Source of the DNA: Actinospica sp035552695
Lineage (GTDB): Bacteria; Actinomycetota; Actinomycetes; Streptomycetales; Catenulisporaceae
NCBI RefSeq assembly: GCF_035552695.1
Contig: NZ_DASZKT010000203.1
Span: 1 to 64,000 of the forward strand
DNA length: 64,000 bases
Direction of reading: 5' to 3'
This document shows, piece by piece, positions 10,921-19,376 of the stretch. Under the pieces are notes generated by a model that saw only the letters and a list, made by a program, of their open reading frames with translations, was not told the origin of the DNA and searched no databases. Each line of letters opens with the position of its first letter. The stretch's first letter is position 1. Made by a program: the position numbers and the translations under genes.

Positions 10921-11792
10921 CGGAGACCGAGACTGAGAGCGCGGAGCCCTTCGGCGCGCGGCTGCGCAAGGCGCTCGACACGCGCGGGCCGCTGTGCGTG
11001 GGCGTGGATCCGCACCCGGCGCTGCTCGGTGCCTGGAGCCTGCCCGACTCGGTCGCCGGGCTCGAACGCTTCGCGCTGACCGCGGTGGAGGCGCTGGCCG
11101 AACGGGTCGCGGTACTCAAGCCGCAGTCCTCGTTCTTCGAGCGCTTCGGCTCGGCCGGGATCGCCGTGCTCGAGCGGACCATCGCCGAGGCGCGCGCGGC
11201 CGGCGCGCTGGTGATCGTGGACGCCAAGCGCGGGGACATCGGCTCCACGGTCGAGGCGTACGCCGACGCCTACCTGAGCCCGTCCTCGTCCCTGTTCACG
11301 GACGCCGTGACCGTCTCGCCGTACCTGGGCTTCGGCTCGCTGGAGCCGTTCTTCGAGCGGGCCGAGCGGTACGGCTGCGGCGTCTTCGTGCTGGCGTTCA
11401 CCTCGAACCCGGAGGGCGCGGCGGTCCAGCGCGCGGTGGCCGAGGGCGGCGAGACCGTCGGCGCCTCGATCCTGGCCCAGGCGGCGGCCCGCAACGGCGA
11501 GGCCGTCCCGATGGGCCCGATCGGCGCGGTCGTCGGCGCCACGCTCACCGACCCGATCCCCTTCGACCTGGCCACGCTCAACGGCGCGGTGCTCGCGCCC
11601 GGGCTCGGCGCCCAGGGCGGCACCCCGGAGGGCCTGCGCGGCCTGTTCGGCGCAACGACGGCCAACGTCCTGCCCTCGATGTCCCGCGAAGTGCTGCGGC
11701 ACGGCCCGGACGCGGCCGTACTGCGCCGCGCGGCGCGCCGGGCGGTCGAGGAGTTTCGCACCGCGCTCGGCTACCCGGCGGCCGCGTCCTGA
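10917..11792 (+). CDS. pyrF: Orotidine 5'-phosphate decarboxylase, type 2
   Basis: 291 aa. It converts OMP to UMP, the last step of the pathway. The size and sequence match the longer actinobacterial/myxobacterial group: CVGVDPHPALLGAW near residues 25-38, VLKPQSSFFERFGSAGI, and the catalytic VIVDAKRGDIGST, which supplies the Asp-Lys-Asp network. The C-terminal LAPGLGAQGGTPEGL is the phosphate loop. It is the last gene of the run; its ATGA overlaps pyrD. No pyrE gene is present here, as is usual in Streptomyces, so orotate phosphoribosyltransferase must lie elsewhere. Confidence 0.95.
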   Translation: MTETETESAEPFGARLRKALDTRGPLCVGVDPHPALLGAWSLPDSVAGLERFALTAVEALAERVAVLKPQSSFFERFGSAGIAVLERTIAEARAAGALVIVDAKRGDIGSTVEAYADAYLSPSSSLFTDAVTVSPYLGFGSLEPFFERAERYGCGVFVLAFTSNPEGAAVQRAVAEGGETVGASILAQAAARNGEAVPMGPIGAVVGATLTDPIPFDLATLNGAVLAPGLGAQGGTPEGLRGLFGATTANVLPSMSREVLRHGPDAAVLRRAARRAVEEFRTALGYPAAAS

Positions 11793-12341
11793 GACCCGAA
11801 TAGTCCCATTCGGCGGTACCCGTTAAATCCGTGAAATTGTGAAAAGAAAAACAAATTCCCGTGCAATTCCCTTTCGGTGTCCGGCGTGCCCGGACGCGGG
11901 TGGTCAACGGTTGGACCTTGAGTCAGCCACATGATCGACGGCGCGAATCCGCTTGTCGGGCGGCGGGTTCCGGGACGCCGCCTGTGCCGGTTCCAGGACG
12001 CGGCGGAGGTCCGTCGGGGGCGGGTGCGGACGCTTTGTCGGAATAATCTGGTCACGAATAATTCGGACATAGAACCCTAATTCCGGTCGTATTCCCGCTG
12101 TTCTCGGCGCGAATAGCGGGATCCGGCGCACACAGCACGCCAGACTCGGGTACGCTCCGGTTTAATCGCAGACCAGCGGGGGTGTCACCTTGCAACCCCA
12201 GCTAGAAGCGACTAGGTTCCGGCAACGGACCACCGAGCCGACCGGCCGGGCGAAACGTCACACCCGAGCATTCGGGAGTGTCGTTCCGGCGGGCCGACTC
12301 AACCCCCACAATCCATTTCGACGTCATTGAGGTGAATTGGC
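11793..12341. other. 549-bp intergenic region, AT-richer than surroundings
   Basis: No credible gene. It contains an A-rich stretch at about 11821-11860, a CGAATAATTCG palindrome at 12054-12064 or within a few bases of it, and a good promoter candidate further down. The small CGAAT/ATTCG repeat just after pyrF may assist termination. The low-GC tract is unusual for this window and could be a binding region for nucleoid proteins such as the sIHF encoded next. Confidence 0.5.
12190..12218 (+). promoter_or_regulatory. Predicted housekeeping promoter of the sIHF gene
   Basis: TTGCAA (12190-12195) and TAGGTT (12213-12218) are separated by 17 bases, close to the actinobacterial major sigma factor consensus. 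The leader to the GTG at 12342 would be about 117 nt. Confidence 0.5.
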
Positions 12342-12662
12342 GTGGCTCTCCCGCCCCTCACTCCCGAACAGCGCCAGGCTGCCCTCGAAAAGGCTGCTGC
12401 GGCCCGCCGCGAGCGTGCCGAGGTGAAGAACCGCCTCAAGCACTCCGGCGCCTCCCTGTCCGAGGTCGTTCAGGAAGGCCAGAAGAACCCGGTCATCGGC
12501 AAGATGCGGGTCTCGGCTCTCCTCGAGTCCCTGCCCGGCGTGGGCAAGGTCCGCGCCAAGCAGATCATGGAGCGGCTCTCGATCTCCGAGAACCGTCGCG
12601 TCGGCGGCCTCGGTGCCAACCAGATCGCCGCGCTCGAGCGCGAGTTCGGCTCGGCGAAGTAG
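12342..12662 (+). CDS. Actinobacterial integration host factor (sIHF/mIHF)
   Basis: 106 aa. A nucleoid-associated DNA-binding protein. The N-terminal helix (LTPEQRQAALEKAAAARRERAEVKNRLK) leads into a helix-two-turns-helix region: VSALLESLPGVGKVRAKQIMERLSI, then RRVGGLGANQIAALEREF. This is essentially the Streptomyces sIHF sequence, which influences DNA topology, sporulation septation and antibiotic production. The GTG start follows GAGG. Its place between pyrF and gmk is the conserved one. It is followed by two strong terminators. Confidence 0.95.
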   Translation: MALPPLTPEQRQAALEKAAAARRERAEVKNRLKHSGASLSEVVQEGQKNPVIGKMRVSALLESLPGVGKVRAKQIMERLSISENRRVGGLGANQIAALEREFGSAK

Positions 12663-12665
12663 TCA

Positions 12666-12688
12666 CCGGCGGAAGTGAATTCCGCCGG
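12666..12688 (+). terminator. sIHF terminator 1
   Basis: A perfect 9-bp stem, CCGGCGGAA (12666-12674) with TTCCGCCGG (12680-12688), and a GTGAA loop, three bases after the sIHF stop. Confidence 0.8.
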
Positions 12689-12703
12689 GTAGGGCAAAAG
12701 CAC

Positions 12704-12753
12704 GACCGGCGGGGCCTGCATGCGCGCAACCGCGCGCTCAGACCCCGCGGGTC
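12704..12753 (+). terminator. sIHF terminator 2, long hairpin
   Basis: An imperfect long hairpin pairs GCGGGG with CCCCGC, extended at the base by GACC/GGTC and at the top by GCGCGC either side of a AACC loop. Two hairpins in series imply strong insulation of gmk from sIHF transcription. Confidence 0.65.
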
Positions 12754-12849
12754 ACGGGGCACGGGGCAGTGACTCCAAGTCCCGGCGGTGGCGTGTCGGC
12801 CGGTCCGCTGTTCCGACGGCGTACCGGCGATACGCTAGGCTCAGGTCGC

Positions 12850-13449
12850 GTGACGACCTCGAACGATAGCGCGCGCCCCGAAGCCGGCAACGGCGCGAAC
12901 CGCCCCCGCCTTGTGGTGCTCTCCGGGCCCTCGGCGGTAGGCAAGAGCACGGTGGTCGCGCACATGCGCGCCCAGCACCCCGAGGTCTGGCTCTCCGTCT
13001 CGGCCACCACCCGGCACGCCCGTCCCGGGGAGATCGACGGCAGGCACTACCGCTTCGTCGACCAGGTCGGCTTCGACAAGCTGATCGCGAACGGCGAACT
13101 GCTGGAGTGGGCCGAGTTCGCGGGCAACCGCTACGGCACCCCGCGTCGGCCGCTGCTCGACAAGCTCGCCACCGGCGAGCCCACCCTGCTCGAGATCGAC
13201 GTGCAGGGGGCCCGGCAGGTGCGCAAGGCGATGCCCGACGCGCTGCTCGTCTTCCTCGCCCCGCCGAGCTGGGAGGAACTGGTCCGCCGCCTCGTCGGCC
13301 GCGGCACCGAGACCGAAGAGGTGCGCGAGCGCCGGCTCGCCGCCGCCCGCGAGGAGCTCGCCTCCGAGAGCGAGTTCGACGTCACCCTGGTGAACACCTC
13401 GGTCGAGGACGTGGCGCGCGAACTGTTAACCTTGATGGGTGTCGGTTGA
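12850..13449 (+). CDS. gmk: Guanylate kinase
   Basis: 199 aa from the GTG at 12850. It phosphorylates GMP to GDP. The Walker A loop LSGPSAVGKST starts about residue 25, followed by WLSVSATTRHARPGEIDGRHYRFV (GMP site; split here by reading, not a motif boundary) and LLEIDVQGARQVR. An in-frame ATG at 12769 exists, but it would add 27 unrelated residues. The GTG is preferred because TAGGCT at 12836-12841 lies 8 bases before it, compatible with a very short or no leader. A TTA leucine codon lies at 13426-13428, rare in GC-rich actinomycetes and unexpected in an essential gene. Confidence 0.94.
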   Translation: MTTSNDSARPEAGNGANRPRLVVLSGPSAVGKSTVVAHMRAQHPEVWLSVSATTRHARPGEIDGRHYRFVDQVGFDKLIANGELLEWAEFAGNRYGTPRRPLLDKLATGEPTLLEIDVQGARQVRKAMPDALLVFLAPPSWEELVRRLVGRGTETEEVRERRLAAAREELASESEFDVTLVNTSVEDVARELLTLMGVG

Positions 13450-13504
13450 GCGCGGCGGCCCGCGTCTCCCGGCCCTGAAGCCCCTAGAGCCTAAGAGGTA
13501 ACGC

Positions 13505-13792
13505 GTGTCCATGAGTGAGCCGGAAGGCATCATCAACCCGCCGATCGACGAGCTGCTCGAGGCGACGGACTCCAAGTACAGCCTGGTGATCTACGCGGCC
13601 AAGCGCGCCCGGCAGATCAACGCCTACTACTCGCAGCTCGGCGAGGGCCTGCTCGAGTACGTCGGCCCGCTGGTCGACACGCACGTGCACGAGAAGCCGC
13701 TGTCCATCGCGCTGCGCGAGATCAACGCCGGCCTGCTGACGGCCGAGCCGATCGAGCCGACCACCCCGGTCCCGCCGAACCAGCAGCTGTAA
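13505..13792 (+). CDS. rpoZ: RNA polymerase omega subunit
   Basis: 95 aa. Omega helps assemble and stabilise RNA polymerase. The diagnostic core IDELLEATDSKYSLVIYAAKRARQINAYY is followed by the conserved KPLSIALREINAGLL segment. AGAGG precedes the GTG at 13505 by about 7 bases; an ATG two codons later (13511) is the alternative. Position between gmk and coaBC is conserved across actinobacteria. Confidence 0.96.
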   Translation: MSMSEPEGIINPPIDELLEATDSKYSLVIYAAKRARQINAYYSQLGEGLLEYVGPLVDTHVHEKPLSIALREINAGLLTAEPIEPTTPVPPNQQL

Positions 13793-13818
13793 GCACGGAC
13801 AGCCCAGCCGAGCCGAAG

Positions 13819-15075
13819 ATGGCAGCCGAAGCGCGTTCCGCGTCCGCGCCCCGCGTGGTGCTCGGCGTGGGCGGCGGCATCGCCGCGTACAAGGCCTGCG
13901 AGCTGCTGCGCCGGCTCACCGAGTCGGGCCACGACGTGACCGTGGTGCCCACCGCGAGCGCGCTGCGCTTCGTGGGCGCGCCCACCTGGGAGGCGCTGTC
14001 CGGGCATCCGGTCACCGCCGAGGTGTGGGAGTCGGTCTCCGAGGTGCCGCACGTGCGGCTCGGCCAACAGGCCGACCTGGTCGTCGTCGCACCGGCCACC
14101 GCCGACCTGCTCGCCCGCGCCGCGCACGGCCTGGCCGACGACCTGCTCACGAACACCCTGCTCACCGCGCGCTGCCCGGTGCTGTTCGCGCCCGCGATGC
14201 ACACCGAGATGTGGCAGCACCCGGCGACCCGGGAGAACGTGGCCACGCTGCGCCGCCGCGGCGCCGTGGTGCTCGACCCGGCCGTGGGCCGGCTCACCGG
14301 CGCCGACTCCGGTCCCGGCCGGCTGCCCGAGCCCGGGGAGATCTTCGAGGCCGCTCTGTGCCTCCTCAACCGTAGCCTGCTGCGCCGCGGATCCGCCGCC
14401 CCCGACCTCGCGGGGCTGCGCGTGCTGATCACCGCGGGCGGCACCCGCGAACCGCTGGATCCGGTGCGCTACCTGGGCAACCGCTCCTCCGGGCTGCAGG
14501 GCTACGCGCTGGCCCGGGCGGCCGTGGCCCGCGGCGCCGAGGTGACCCTGATCGCGGCGAACGTCGCACTGCCCGACCCGGCCGGCGTCAAGCTGCTGCG
14601 CGCGGGCACCGCCCTGGAGTTGCGCGACGAGGTGCGCGCCGCCGCCGCGGACGCCGACGTGGTGGTGATGAGCGCCGCTGTGGCCGACTTCCGCCCCGCG
14701 GACTACGCCGAAGCGAAGATCAAGAAGACCGACGACTCCTCCGCGCCGGAGCTGACGCTCGTTCAGAACCCGCACATCCTCAGGGAACTCGGCCACGAAC
14801 GGCTGCGCGCGGGCCAGACCGTCGTCGGATTCGCCGCCGAGACCGGGGACGCCGAGCACTCCGCGCTTGAGCTCGGCCGCCGCAAGCTGGCCGACTACGG
14901 GGTCGATCTGCTGGTGGTCAACGAGGTCGGCGTGGACAAGGTCTTCGGCCGCCCGGAGACCGAAGCGGTGATCCTGGACGCGGCGGGCAGCGAGGCCCCG
15001 GTGCCGCCCGGGCCGAAATCCGCGCTGGCCGAAGAGGTCTGGGACCGGGTCGCGGCCTGGCGTGCCCGCGGCTGA
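13819..15075 (+). CDS. coaBC: CoaBC: phosphopantothenoylcysteine decarboxylase / phosphopantothenate-cysteine ligase
   Basis: 418 aa. Bifunctional enzyme of coenzyme A synthesis. The N-terminal flavoprotein decarboxylase domain starts VVLGVGGGIAAYKACELLRRL and contains APAMHTEMWQHPAT, the PxMNxxMW-type active-site motif with His in place of the usual Asn. The C-terminal ligase domain shows VLITAGGTREPLDPVRYLGNRSSG, SAAVADFRPADY with KIKK, and VGFAAETGD. It lies 26 bp after rpoZ, probably in the same transcript. Confidence 0.95.
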   Translation: MAAEARSASAPRVVLGVGGGIAAYKACELLRRLTESGHDVTVVPTASALRFVGAPTWEALSGHPVTAEVWESVSEVPHVRLGQQADLVVVAPATADLLARAAHGLADDLLTNTLLTARCPVLFAPAMHTEMWQHPATRENVATLRRRGAVVLDPAVGRLTGADSGPGRLPEPGEIFEAALCLLNRSLLRRGSAAPDLAGLRVLITAGGTREPLDPVRYLGNRSSGLQGYALARAAVARGAEVTLIAANVALPDPAGVKLLRAGTALELRDEVRAAAADADVVVMSAAVADFRPADYAEAKIKKTDDSSAPELTLVQNPHILRELGHERLRAGQTVVGFAAETGDAEHSALELGRRKLADYGVDLLVVNEVGVDKVFGRPETEAVILDAAGSEAPVPPGPKSALAEEVWDRVAAWRARG

Positions 15076-15203
15076 CAAAGCCTTGCGGCGCCGGGCCGAA
15101 CCGACGCCGGCTCACAGGGCGATACCGCTAGGCACGGCCGGGGTGACGGCGGTTAGACTGGCACCCGTCGAGTCAGCAGCCGCTGCATGAAGGAGTAGTC
15201 CCC

Positions 15204-16409
15204 GTGGTCCGTCCCTACACAGATCGCCGCCTGTTCACCTCGGAGTCCGTGACCGAGGGGCACCCGGACAAGATCGCTGACCAGATCAGCGACACGATCC
15301 TGGACGCGCTGCTCACCCAGGACCCGTCGTCCCGGGTGGCCGTCGAGACGCTGATCACCACCGGCCAGGTGCACGTGGCCGGCGAGGTCACCACCTCCGG
15401 CTGGGCGGACATCCCGGGGCTGGTGCGCGAGCGGATCCTGGAGATCGGCTACGACTCCTCGAAGAAGGGCTTCGACGGCGCCTCCTGCGGCGTGTCGATC
15501 TCCATCGGCGCGCAGTCCCCGGACATCGCGCAGGGTGTGGACGCCGCCTACGAGACCCGGGTCGAGGGCGAGCTGGACGAGCTGGACCGGCAGGGCGCCG
15601 GCGACCAGGGCCTGATGTTCGGCTACGCCTGCTCCGACACCCCGGAGCTGATGCCGCTGCCGATCGCCCTCGCGCACCGGCTGGCGCGCCGGCTGGCCCA
15701 GGTGCGCAAGGACGGCCAGGTCGCCTACCTGCGCCCGGACGGCAAGACGCAGGTCACCATCGAGTACGACGGCGACAAGCCGGTCCGGCTCGACACCGTC
15801 GTCGTCTCCACGCAGCACGCCTCGGACATCGACCTGGAGACGCTGCTCGCCCCGGACATCAAGGAGTACGTGGTCGACCCCGAGCTCGCCGAGCTGGAGA
15901 TCGACACCGAGGGCTACCGGCTGCTGGTCAACCCGACCGGCCGCTTCGAGATCGGCGGCCCGATGGGCGACGCGGGTCTGACCGGCCGCAAGATCATCGT
16001 GGACACCTACGGCGGCATGGCCAGGCACGGCGGCGGTGCCTTCTCCGGCAAGGACCCGTCCAAGGTGGACCGTTCGGCCGCCTACGCGATGCGCTGGGTC
16101 GCCAAGAACGTGGTCGCCGCGGGCCTGGCCACGCGCTGCGAGGTGCAGGTCGCGTACGCGATCGGCAAGGCCGAGCCGGTGGGCCTGTTCGTGGAGACCT
16201 TCGGCACCGAGACAGTCGCGGTGGACCAGATCCAGGCCGCCGTGGGCAAGGTCTTCGACCTGCGCCCGGCCGCTATCATCCGCGACCTGGACCTCAAGCG
16301 CCCGATCTACGCGGAGACCGCGCGCTACGGCCACTTCGGCCGCGAGCTGCCCGAGTTCACCTGGGAGCGCACCGACCGAGTCGAGGCGCTCAAGGCCGCG
16401 GTCGCGTAA
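15204..16409 (+). CDS. metK: S-adenosylmethionine synthase
   Basis: 401 aa, usual length. It makes SAM from methionine and ATP. FTSESVTEGHPDKIADQISD (residues 10-29) carries the ATP-binding His; GAGDQGLMFGYA and the P-loop-like GGGAFSGKDPSKVDRSAAY are diagnostic. AAGGAG ends 8 bases before the GTG start. The final codons and stop, gcggtcgcgtaa, are the first part of a sequence repeated twice more downstream, so the gene end itself belongs to the repeat unit. Confidence 0.97.
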   Translation: MVRPYTDRRLFTSESVTEGHPDKIADQISDTILDALLTQDPSSRVAVETLITTGQVHVAGEVTTSGWADIPGLVRERILEIGYDSSKKGFDGASCGVSISIGAQSPDIAQGVDAAYETRVEGELDELDRQGAGDQGLMFGYACSDTPELMPLPIALAHRLARRLAQVRKDGQVAYLRPDGKTQVTIEYDGDKPVRLDTVVVSTQHASDIDLETLLAPDIKEYVVDPELAELEIDTEGYRLLVNPTGRFEIGGPMGDAGLTGRKIIVDTYGGMARHGGGAFSGKDPSKVDRSAAYAMRWVAKNVVAAGLATRCEVQVAYAIGKAEPVGLFVETFGTETVAVDQIQAAVGKVFDLRPAAIIRDLDLKRPIYAETARYGHFGRELPEFTWERTDRVEALKAAVA

Positions 16410-16463
16410 CCCGACCCCCGCCTACGCACGCCGGCCGTACTACTGTCTCGGAAGCTGAGCACA

Positions 16464-16493
16464 GCCCGCTGCGCCGCCAATCGCGCAGCGGGC
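16464..16493 (+). terminator. metK terminator, copy 1
   Basis: GCCCGCTGCGC (16464-16474) pairs perfectly with GCGCAGCGGGC (16483-16493); the loop is 8 bases. Confidence 0.85.
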
Positions 16494-16610
16494 CCGCGAA
16501 AGCTCAAGCACCGTGCTGCGGTCGCGTAACCGACCCCCGGCTTACGCACGCCGTAACCCGACCCCCGCCTACGCAGGCTGACCGTACTACTGTCTCGGAA
16601 GCTGAGCACA

Positions 16611-16637
16611 GCCCGCTGCGCCAATCGCGCAGCGGGC
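16611..16637 (+). terminator. metK terminator, copy 2
   Basis: The same 11-bp stem as copy 1, with a shorter 5-base CAATC loop. Confidence 0.85.
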
Positions 16638-16759
16638 CCGCGAAAGCTCAAGCACCGTGCTGCGGTCGCGTAACCCGACCCCCGTCCTATGCAGCACGCC
16701 GTAACCCGACTCCCGGCTTACGCACGCCGACCGTACTACTGTCTCGGAAGCTGAGCACA

Positions 16760-16786
16760 GCCCGCTGCGCCAATCGCGCAGCGGGC
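16760..16786 (+). terminator. metK terminator, copy 3
   Basis: The same 11-bp stem and CAATC loop as copy 2, ending 48 bases before the priA start. Confidence 0.85.
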
Positions 16787-16834
16787 CTGCGAAAGCTAAG
16801 TCACTGTCGGCGGTCGGCTGTTTAATGGGGATTT

Positions 16835-18865
16835 GTGGAGCAGGGCACCGTGCACGAGCAGCTGGCGCTGGTGCGTGCCCGCGTGTCCGCGCCGCCGAAG
16901 CCGGTGCTCCCGGCCGCGGACCGGCCCGTCGCCCGGATCGCGGTGGATCTCGAGCCGCCGCACCTCGACCGCTACTTCGACTACGCGGTGCCCGCGAAGC
17001 TGGCCGACGCGGCGCAGCCGGGCGTGCGGGTGCGCGTCAAGTTCGCCGGCCGCCTCGTCGACGGCTTCCTGATCGAACGCCGCGAGAGTTCCGACTTCAC
17101 CGGTTCGCTCGTGCCGATCGCGCGCGTCGTCTCGCCCGAGCCCGTGCTGAGCCCCGAACTGGTCGCGCTCTCCTGCCAGGTCGCCGAGGCCTACGGCGGC
17201 ACGCTGGCGGACGTGCTGCGGCTCGTCATTCCGCCGCGACACGCCGCCGCCGAGGCCGAAACCGCGCACCCGCGGCCGCTCGGACCGCTGCCGCTGCCCG
17301 ATCCGGCACCGTGGGCCGCGTACCCCGGCGGCGCCGAGTACCTCGACGCGCTCGCGCAGGGGCAGGCGCCGCGCGCGGTGTGGACCGTGCTGCCGAACTC
17401 CGATGCCTACGGCGCGCTCGCCGCCGCCGTGCAGGCCACGCTCGCCGGAGGCCGGGGCGCGGTGGTCATCGCCGCCACCGGACGCGACGTGGCGCGGATC
17501 GATCTCGCGCTGGCCAAGACCCTGGGTGCGGGGCGGCACGTGGCGCTCACCGCCGACCTCGGCCAGGCAGAACGGTACCGGCGCTGGCTCGCGCTGAGCC
17601 GCGGTCAGGTGCGGGCCGTCGTCGGCACGGCCGCCGCGCAGTTCGCGCCGATCGAGAATCTCGGGCTCGTCGCGATCTGGGACGACGCGGACTCCGGCCA
17701 CGCCGTGCGCCTCGCGCCGTATCCGCATGCGCGCGAGGTGCTGCTCATGCGCGCGCATCAGGCGAAGGCGGGGGCGCTGATCGGCGGGTACACGGCGACG
17801 GCCGAGGCGGCGCACCTTGTGCAGCGGCATTGGGCGCGGCCGCTCGTGGCTCCGCGTACGGCCGTGCGGGACCATGCGCCGCGAGTCTTCGCACTGAACG
17901 AGGAGCGCGGCCGGGATCGCGAACTGCATCCGGGGGCCAGCGCCGGCCATCTGCCGCCGCAGGCCATTCGGCTCGCGCGGGAGGCGCTGACGCAAGGCCC
18001 CGTCCTGGTCCAGGTGCCGCGCTCGGGATATCGGCCACGGCTGGCATGCGCGCAGTGCCGCGAGACGGCGCGCTGCGGGCACTGCAACGGACCGCTGTCG
18101 CAGCCGGGTCCCCGGCAGGACCCGAAGTGCGGATGGTGCGGACGCCCCGCGGCGCCGTGGAGTTGCCGGAACTGCGGCGGCGTCAGATTTCGCAGCCGGG
18201 CGACCGGCGTGCATCGCAGCGCGGAGGAGTTGGGGCGGGCGTTCCCCGGCGTGCTCGTGCGCGAGAGCAACGCGGCGCGCGGCGTGATCGACGCCGTCCC
18301 CGGCGAGCCCGCCCTCGTCCTCGCGACGCCGGGCGCCGAACCGTTGGCGGACGGCGGGTACGCGGCCGCCCTGCTGCTCGACGCGCCGGAGATCCTGAAC
18401 CTGCCCACCCTGCGCGCGGCCGAGCAGGCCGTGCGCAGGTGGCTCGGCGCCGCGGCCCTGGTCCGCCCGGCCGCCCGCGGCGGAGCCGTGCTGCTCTGCG
18501 CCGACGGAGCGCTGCCGGCCGCCCAGGCGCTGCTGCGCTGGGACCCGGCCGGCTTCGCCCGCCGCGAGCTCGCCGACCGCACCGAGCTCGGCTATCCGCC
18601 GAGCGCGCGCATCGCCGAGCTCACCGGCGCGTACCCGGCGCTGCGCGAAATACTGGACCTCGCCGAACTCCCCGACGGAGCCCAGCTGCTCGGCCCCGTC
18701 CCCGTCCAGCGCGCCGGCGAGCAGACCGAACGGATGCTCGTCCGCTGCGATCGTGCCGACGGCGCGCGGCTCACCAAGGCGCTCAAGACCGCCCTCGGCG
18801 TGCGCACGGCCAAGCACGGCAACGACCCGGTCTGGATCCGCATCGACCCGGTGGACCTGGCCTGA
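16835..18865 (+). CDS. priA: PriA, actinobacterial replication restart protein (degenerate helicase)
   Basis: 676 aa. The N-terminal 3'-DNA-end-binding domain is clear: VARIAVDLEPPHLDRYFDYAVPAKL, then VRVRVKFAGRLVDGFLIERR. A paired cysteine zinc region is present (CAQCRETARCGHC, CGWCGRPAAPWSCRNCGG). The helicase motifs are eroded: the usual GSGKT loop reads VVIAATGRDVAR, and the DEEH box reads WDDAD. Actinobacterial PriA proteins are known to lack these ATPase motifs, so it probably acts as a DNA/primosome binding factor without helicase activity. The GTG start has GGGG and a TTTAAT hexamer just upstream. Confidence 0.92.
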   Translation: MEQGTVHEQLALVRARVSAPPKPVLPAADRPVARIAVDLEPPHLDRYFDYAVPAKLADAAQPGVRVRVKFAGRLVDGFLIERRESSDFTGSLVPIARVVSPEPVLSPELVALSCQVAEAYGGTLADVLRLVIPPRHAAAEAETAHPRPLGPLPLPDPAPWAAYPGGAEYLDALAQGQAPRAVWTVLPNSDAYGALAAAVQATLAGGRGAVVIAATGRDVARIDLALAKTLGAGRHVALTADLGQAERYRRWLALSRGQVRAVVGTAAAQFAPIENLGLVAIWDDADSGHAVRLAPYPHAREVLLMRAHQAKAGALIGGYTATAEAAHLVQRHWARPLVAPRTAVRDHAPRVFALNEERGRDRELHPGASAGHLPPQAIRLAREALTQGPVLVQVPRSGYRPRLACAQCRETARCGHCNGPLSQPGPRQDPKCGWCGRPAAPWSCRNCGGVRFRSRATGVHRSAEELGRAFPGVLVRESNAARGVIDAVPGEPALVLATPGAEPLADGGYAAALLLDAPEILNLPTLRAAEQAVRRWLGAAALVRPAARGGAVLLCADGALPAAQALLRWDPAGFARRELADRTELGYPPSARIAELTGAYPALREILDLAELPDGAQLLGPVPVQRAGEQTERMLVRCDRADGARLTKALKTALGVRTAKHGNDPVWIRIDPVDLA

Positions 18866-18877
18866 GCGCGGTTCGTC

Positions 18878-19231
18878 CTATCCCTCGGGCGTGAAGACGC
18901 AGAACTCGTTGCCCTCCGGGTCGGCCAGCACGTCCCACCGGATCTCCTCGTCGCGGGCGCGGACGAGGGTCGCGCCGAGGGCGAGGAGTTCCCGGACGTC
19001 GCCGTAGACGTCGTGGTGCATCCGGTTCTTCAGCGACTTCGTCTCCGGAACGAGATTGATCCAGATCAGCGGGCCACGGCCGGCGGGGTCCTCGATGGCG
19101 CCGACCCATTCGCCGGCGTTCTCGCCCTCGGCGGCGAAGCTGAGCCGGTAGCCCATCGCGGTGCACCACCATTCGGCGAGGGCACGGTCGTCGGCGGCGT
19201 CGAGGCAGAGGTCCTTGAAGCTGGCGGGCAC
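18878..19231 (-). CDS. VOC superfamily (glyoxalase-like) protein
   Basis: 117 aa from the GTG at 19231, chosen for the GAAGGAG nine bases upstream; a longer reading frame lacks such a site. The pattern FKDLCLDAADDRALAEWWCTAMGY, then WINLVPETKSLKNRMHHDV, then GATLV and VLADPEGNEFCVF matches the compact Glyoxalase_6 type common in actinomycetes. The conserved His/Asp/Glu metal positions of VOC enzymes are plausible, but the substrate is unknown. It is convergent with priA, with a 12-bp gap. Confidence 0.85.
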   Translation of the reverse strand: MPASFKDLCLDAADDRALAEWWCTAMGYRLSFAAEGENAGEWVGAIEDPAGRGPLIWINLVPETKSLKNRMHHDVYGDVRELLALGATLVRARDEEIRWDVLADPEGNEFCVFTPEG

Positions 19232-19376
19232 GATGCACTCCTTCTCGCGGGGACGGACGCGACATTCGTACTCTGCCACCCTGGAACGCGGTCCGCTGCG
19301 TCGCGGAACGAAGGGCGTCGACGCGCCGGTAAACTTGAGCGGAACAACGACCAGCACGGCTTAAGGGGCTTGAACC

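Larger units (their letters stand above)
16401..16800 (+). repeat. Three tandem copies of the metK 3' end plus terminator
   Basis: Unit 1 spans 16401-16520, unit 2 16521-16664, unit 3 16665-16800 (120, 144 and 136 bp). Each starts with gtcgcgtaac, the last metK codons and stop, then CCGAC-rich sequence, then TACTACTGTCTCGGAAGCTG, an identical 11-bp hairpin and GCGAAAGCT. Units 2 and 3 also have an internal partial copy of their first ~30 bases. There is no ORF of its own, no unique spacer pattern and no transposase. It looks like repeated tandem duplication of a terminator region. Confidence 0.9.

Noticed and set aside
16325..16651. Minus-strand ORF with internally repeated protein sequence across the metK repeats
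   Set aside because: It is a by-product of the duplicated terminator DNA, overlaps the metK end antisense and has no ribosome site.
16401..16800. CRISPR-like array of repeats
   Set aside because: Units are 120-144 bp, contain coding end and terminator, and have no short repeat/unique spacer alternation or cas genes.
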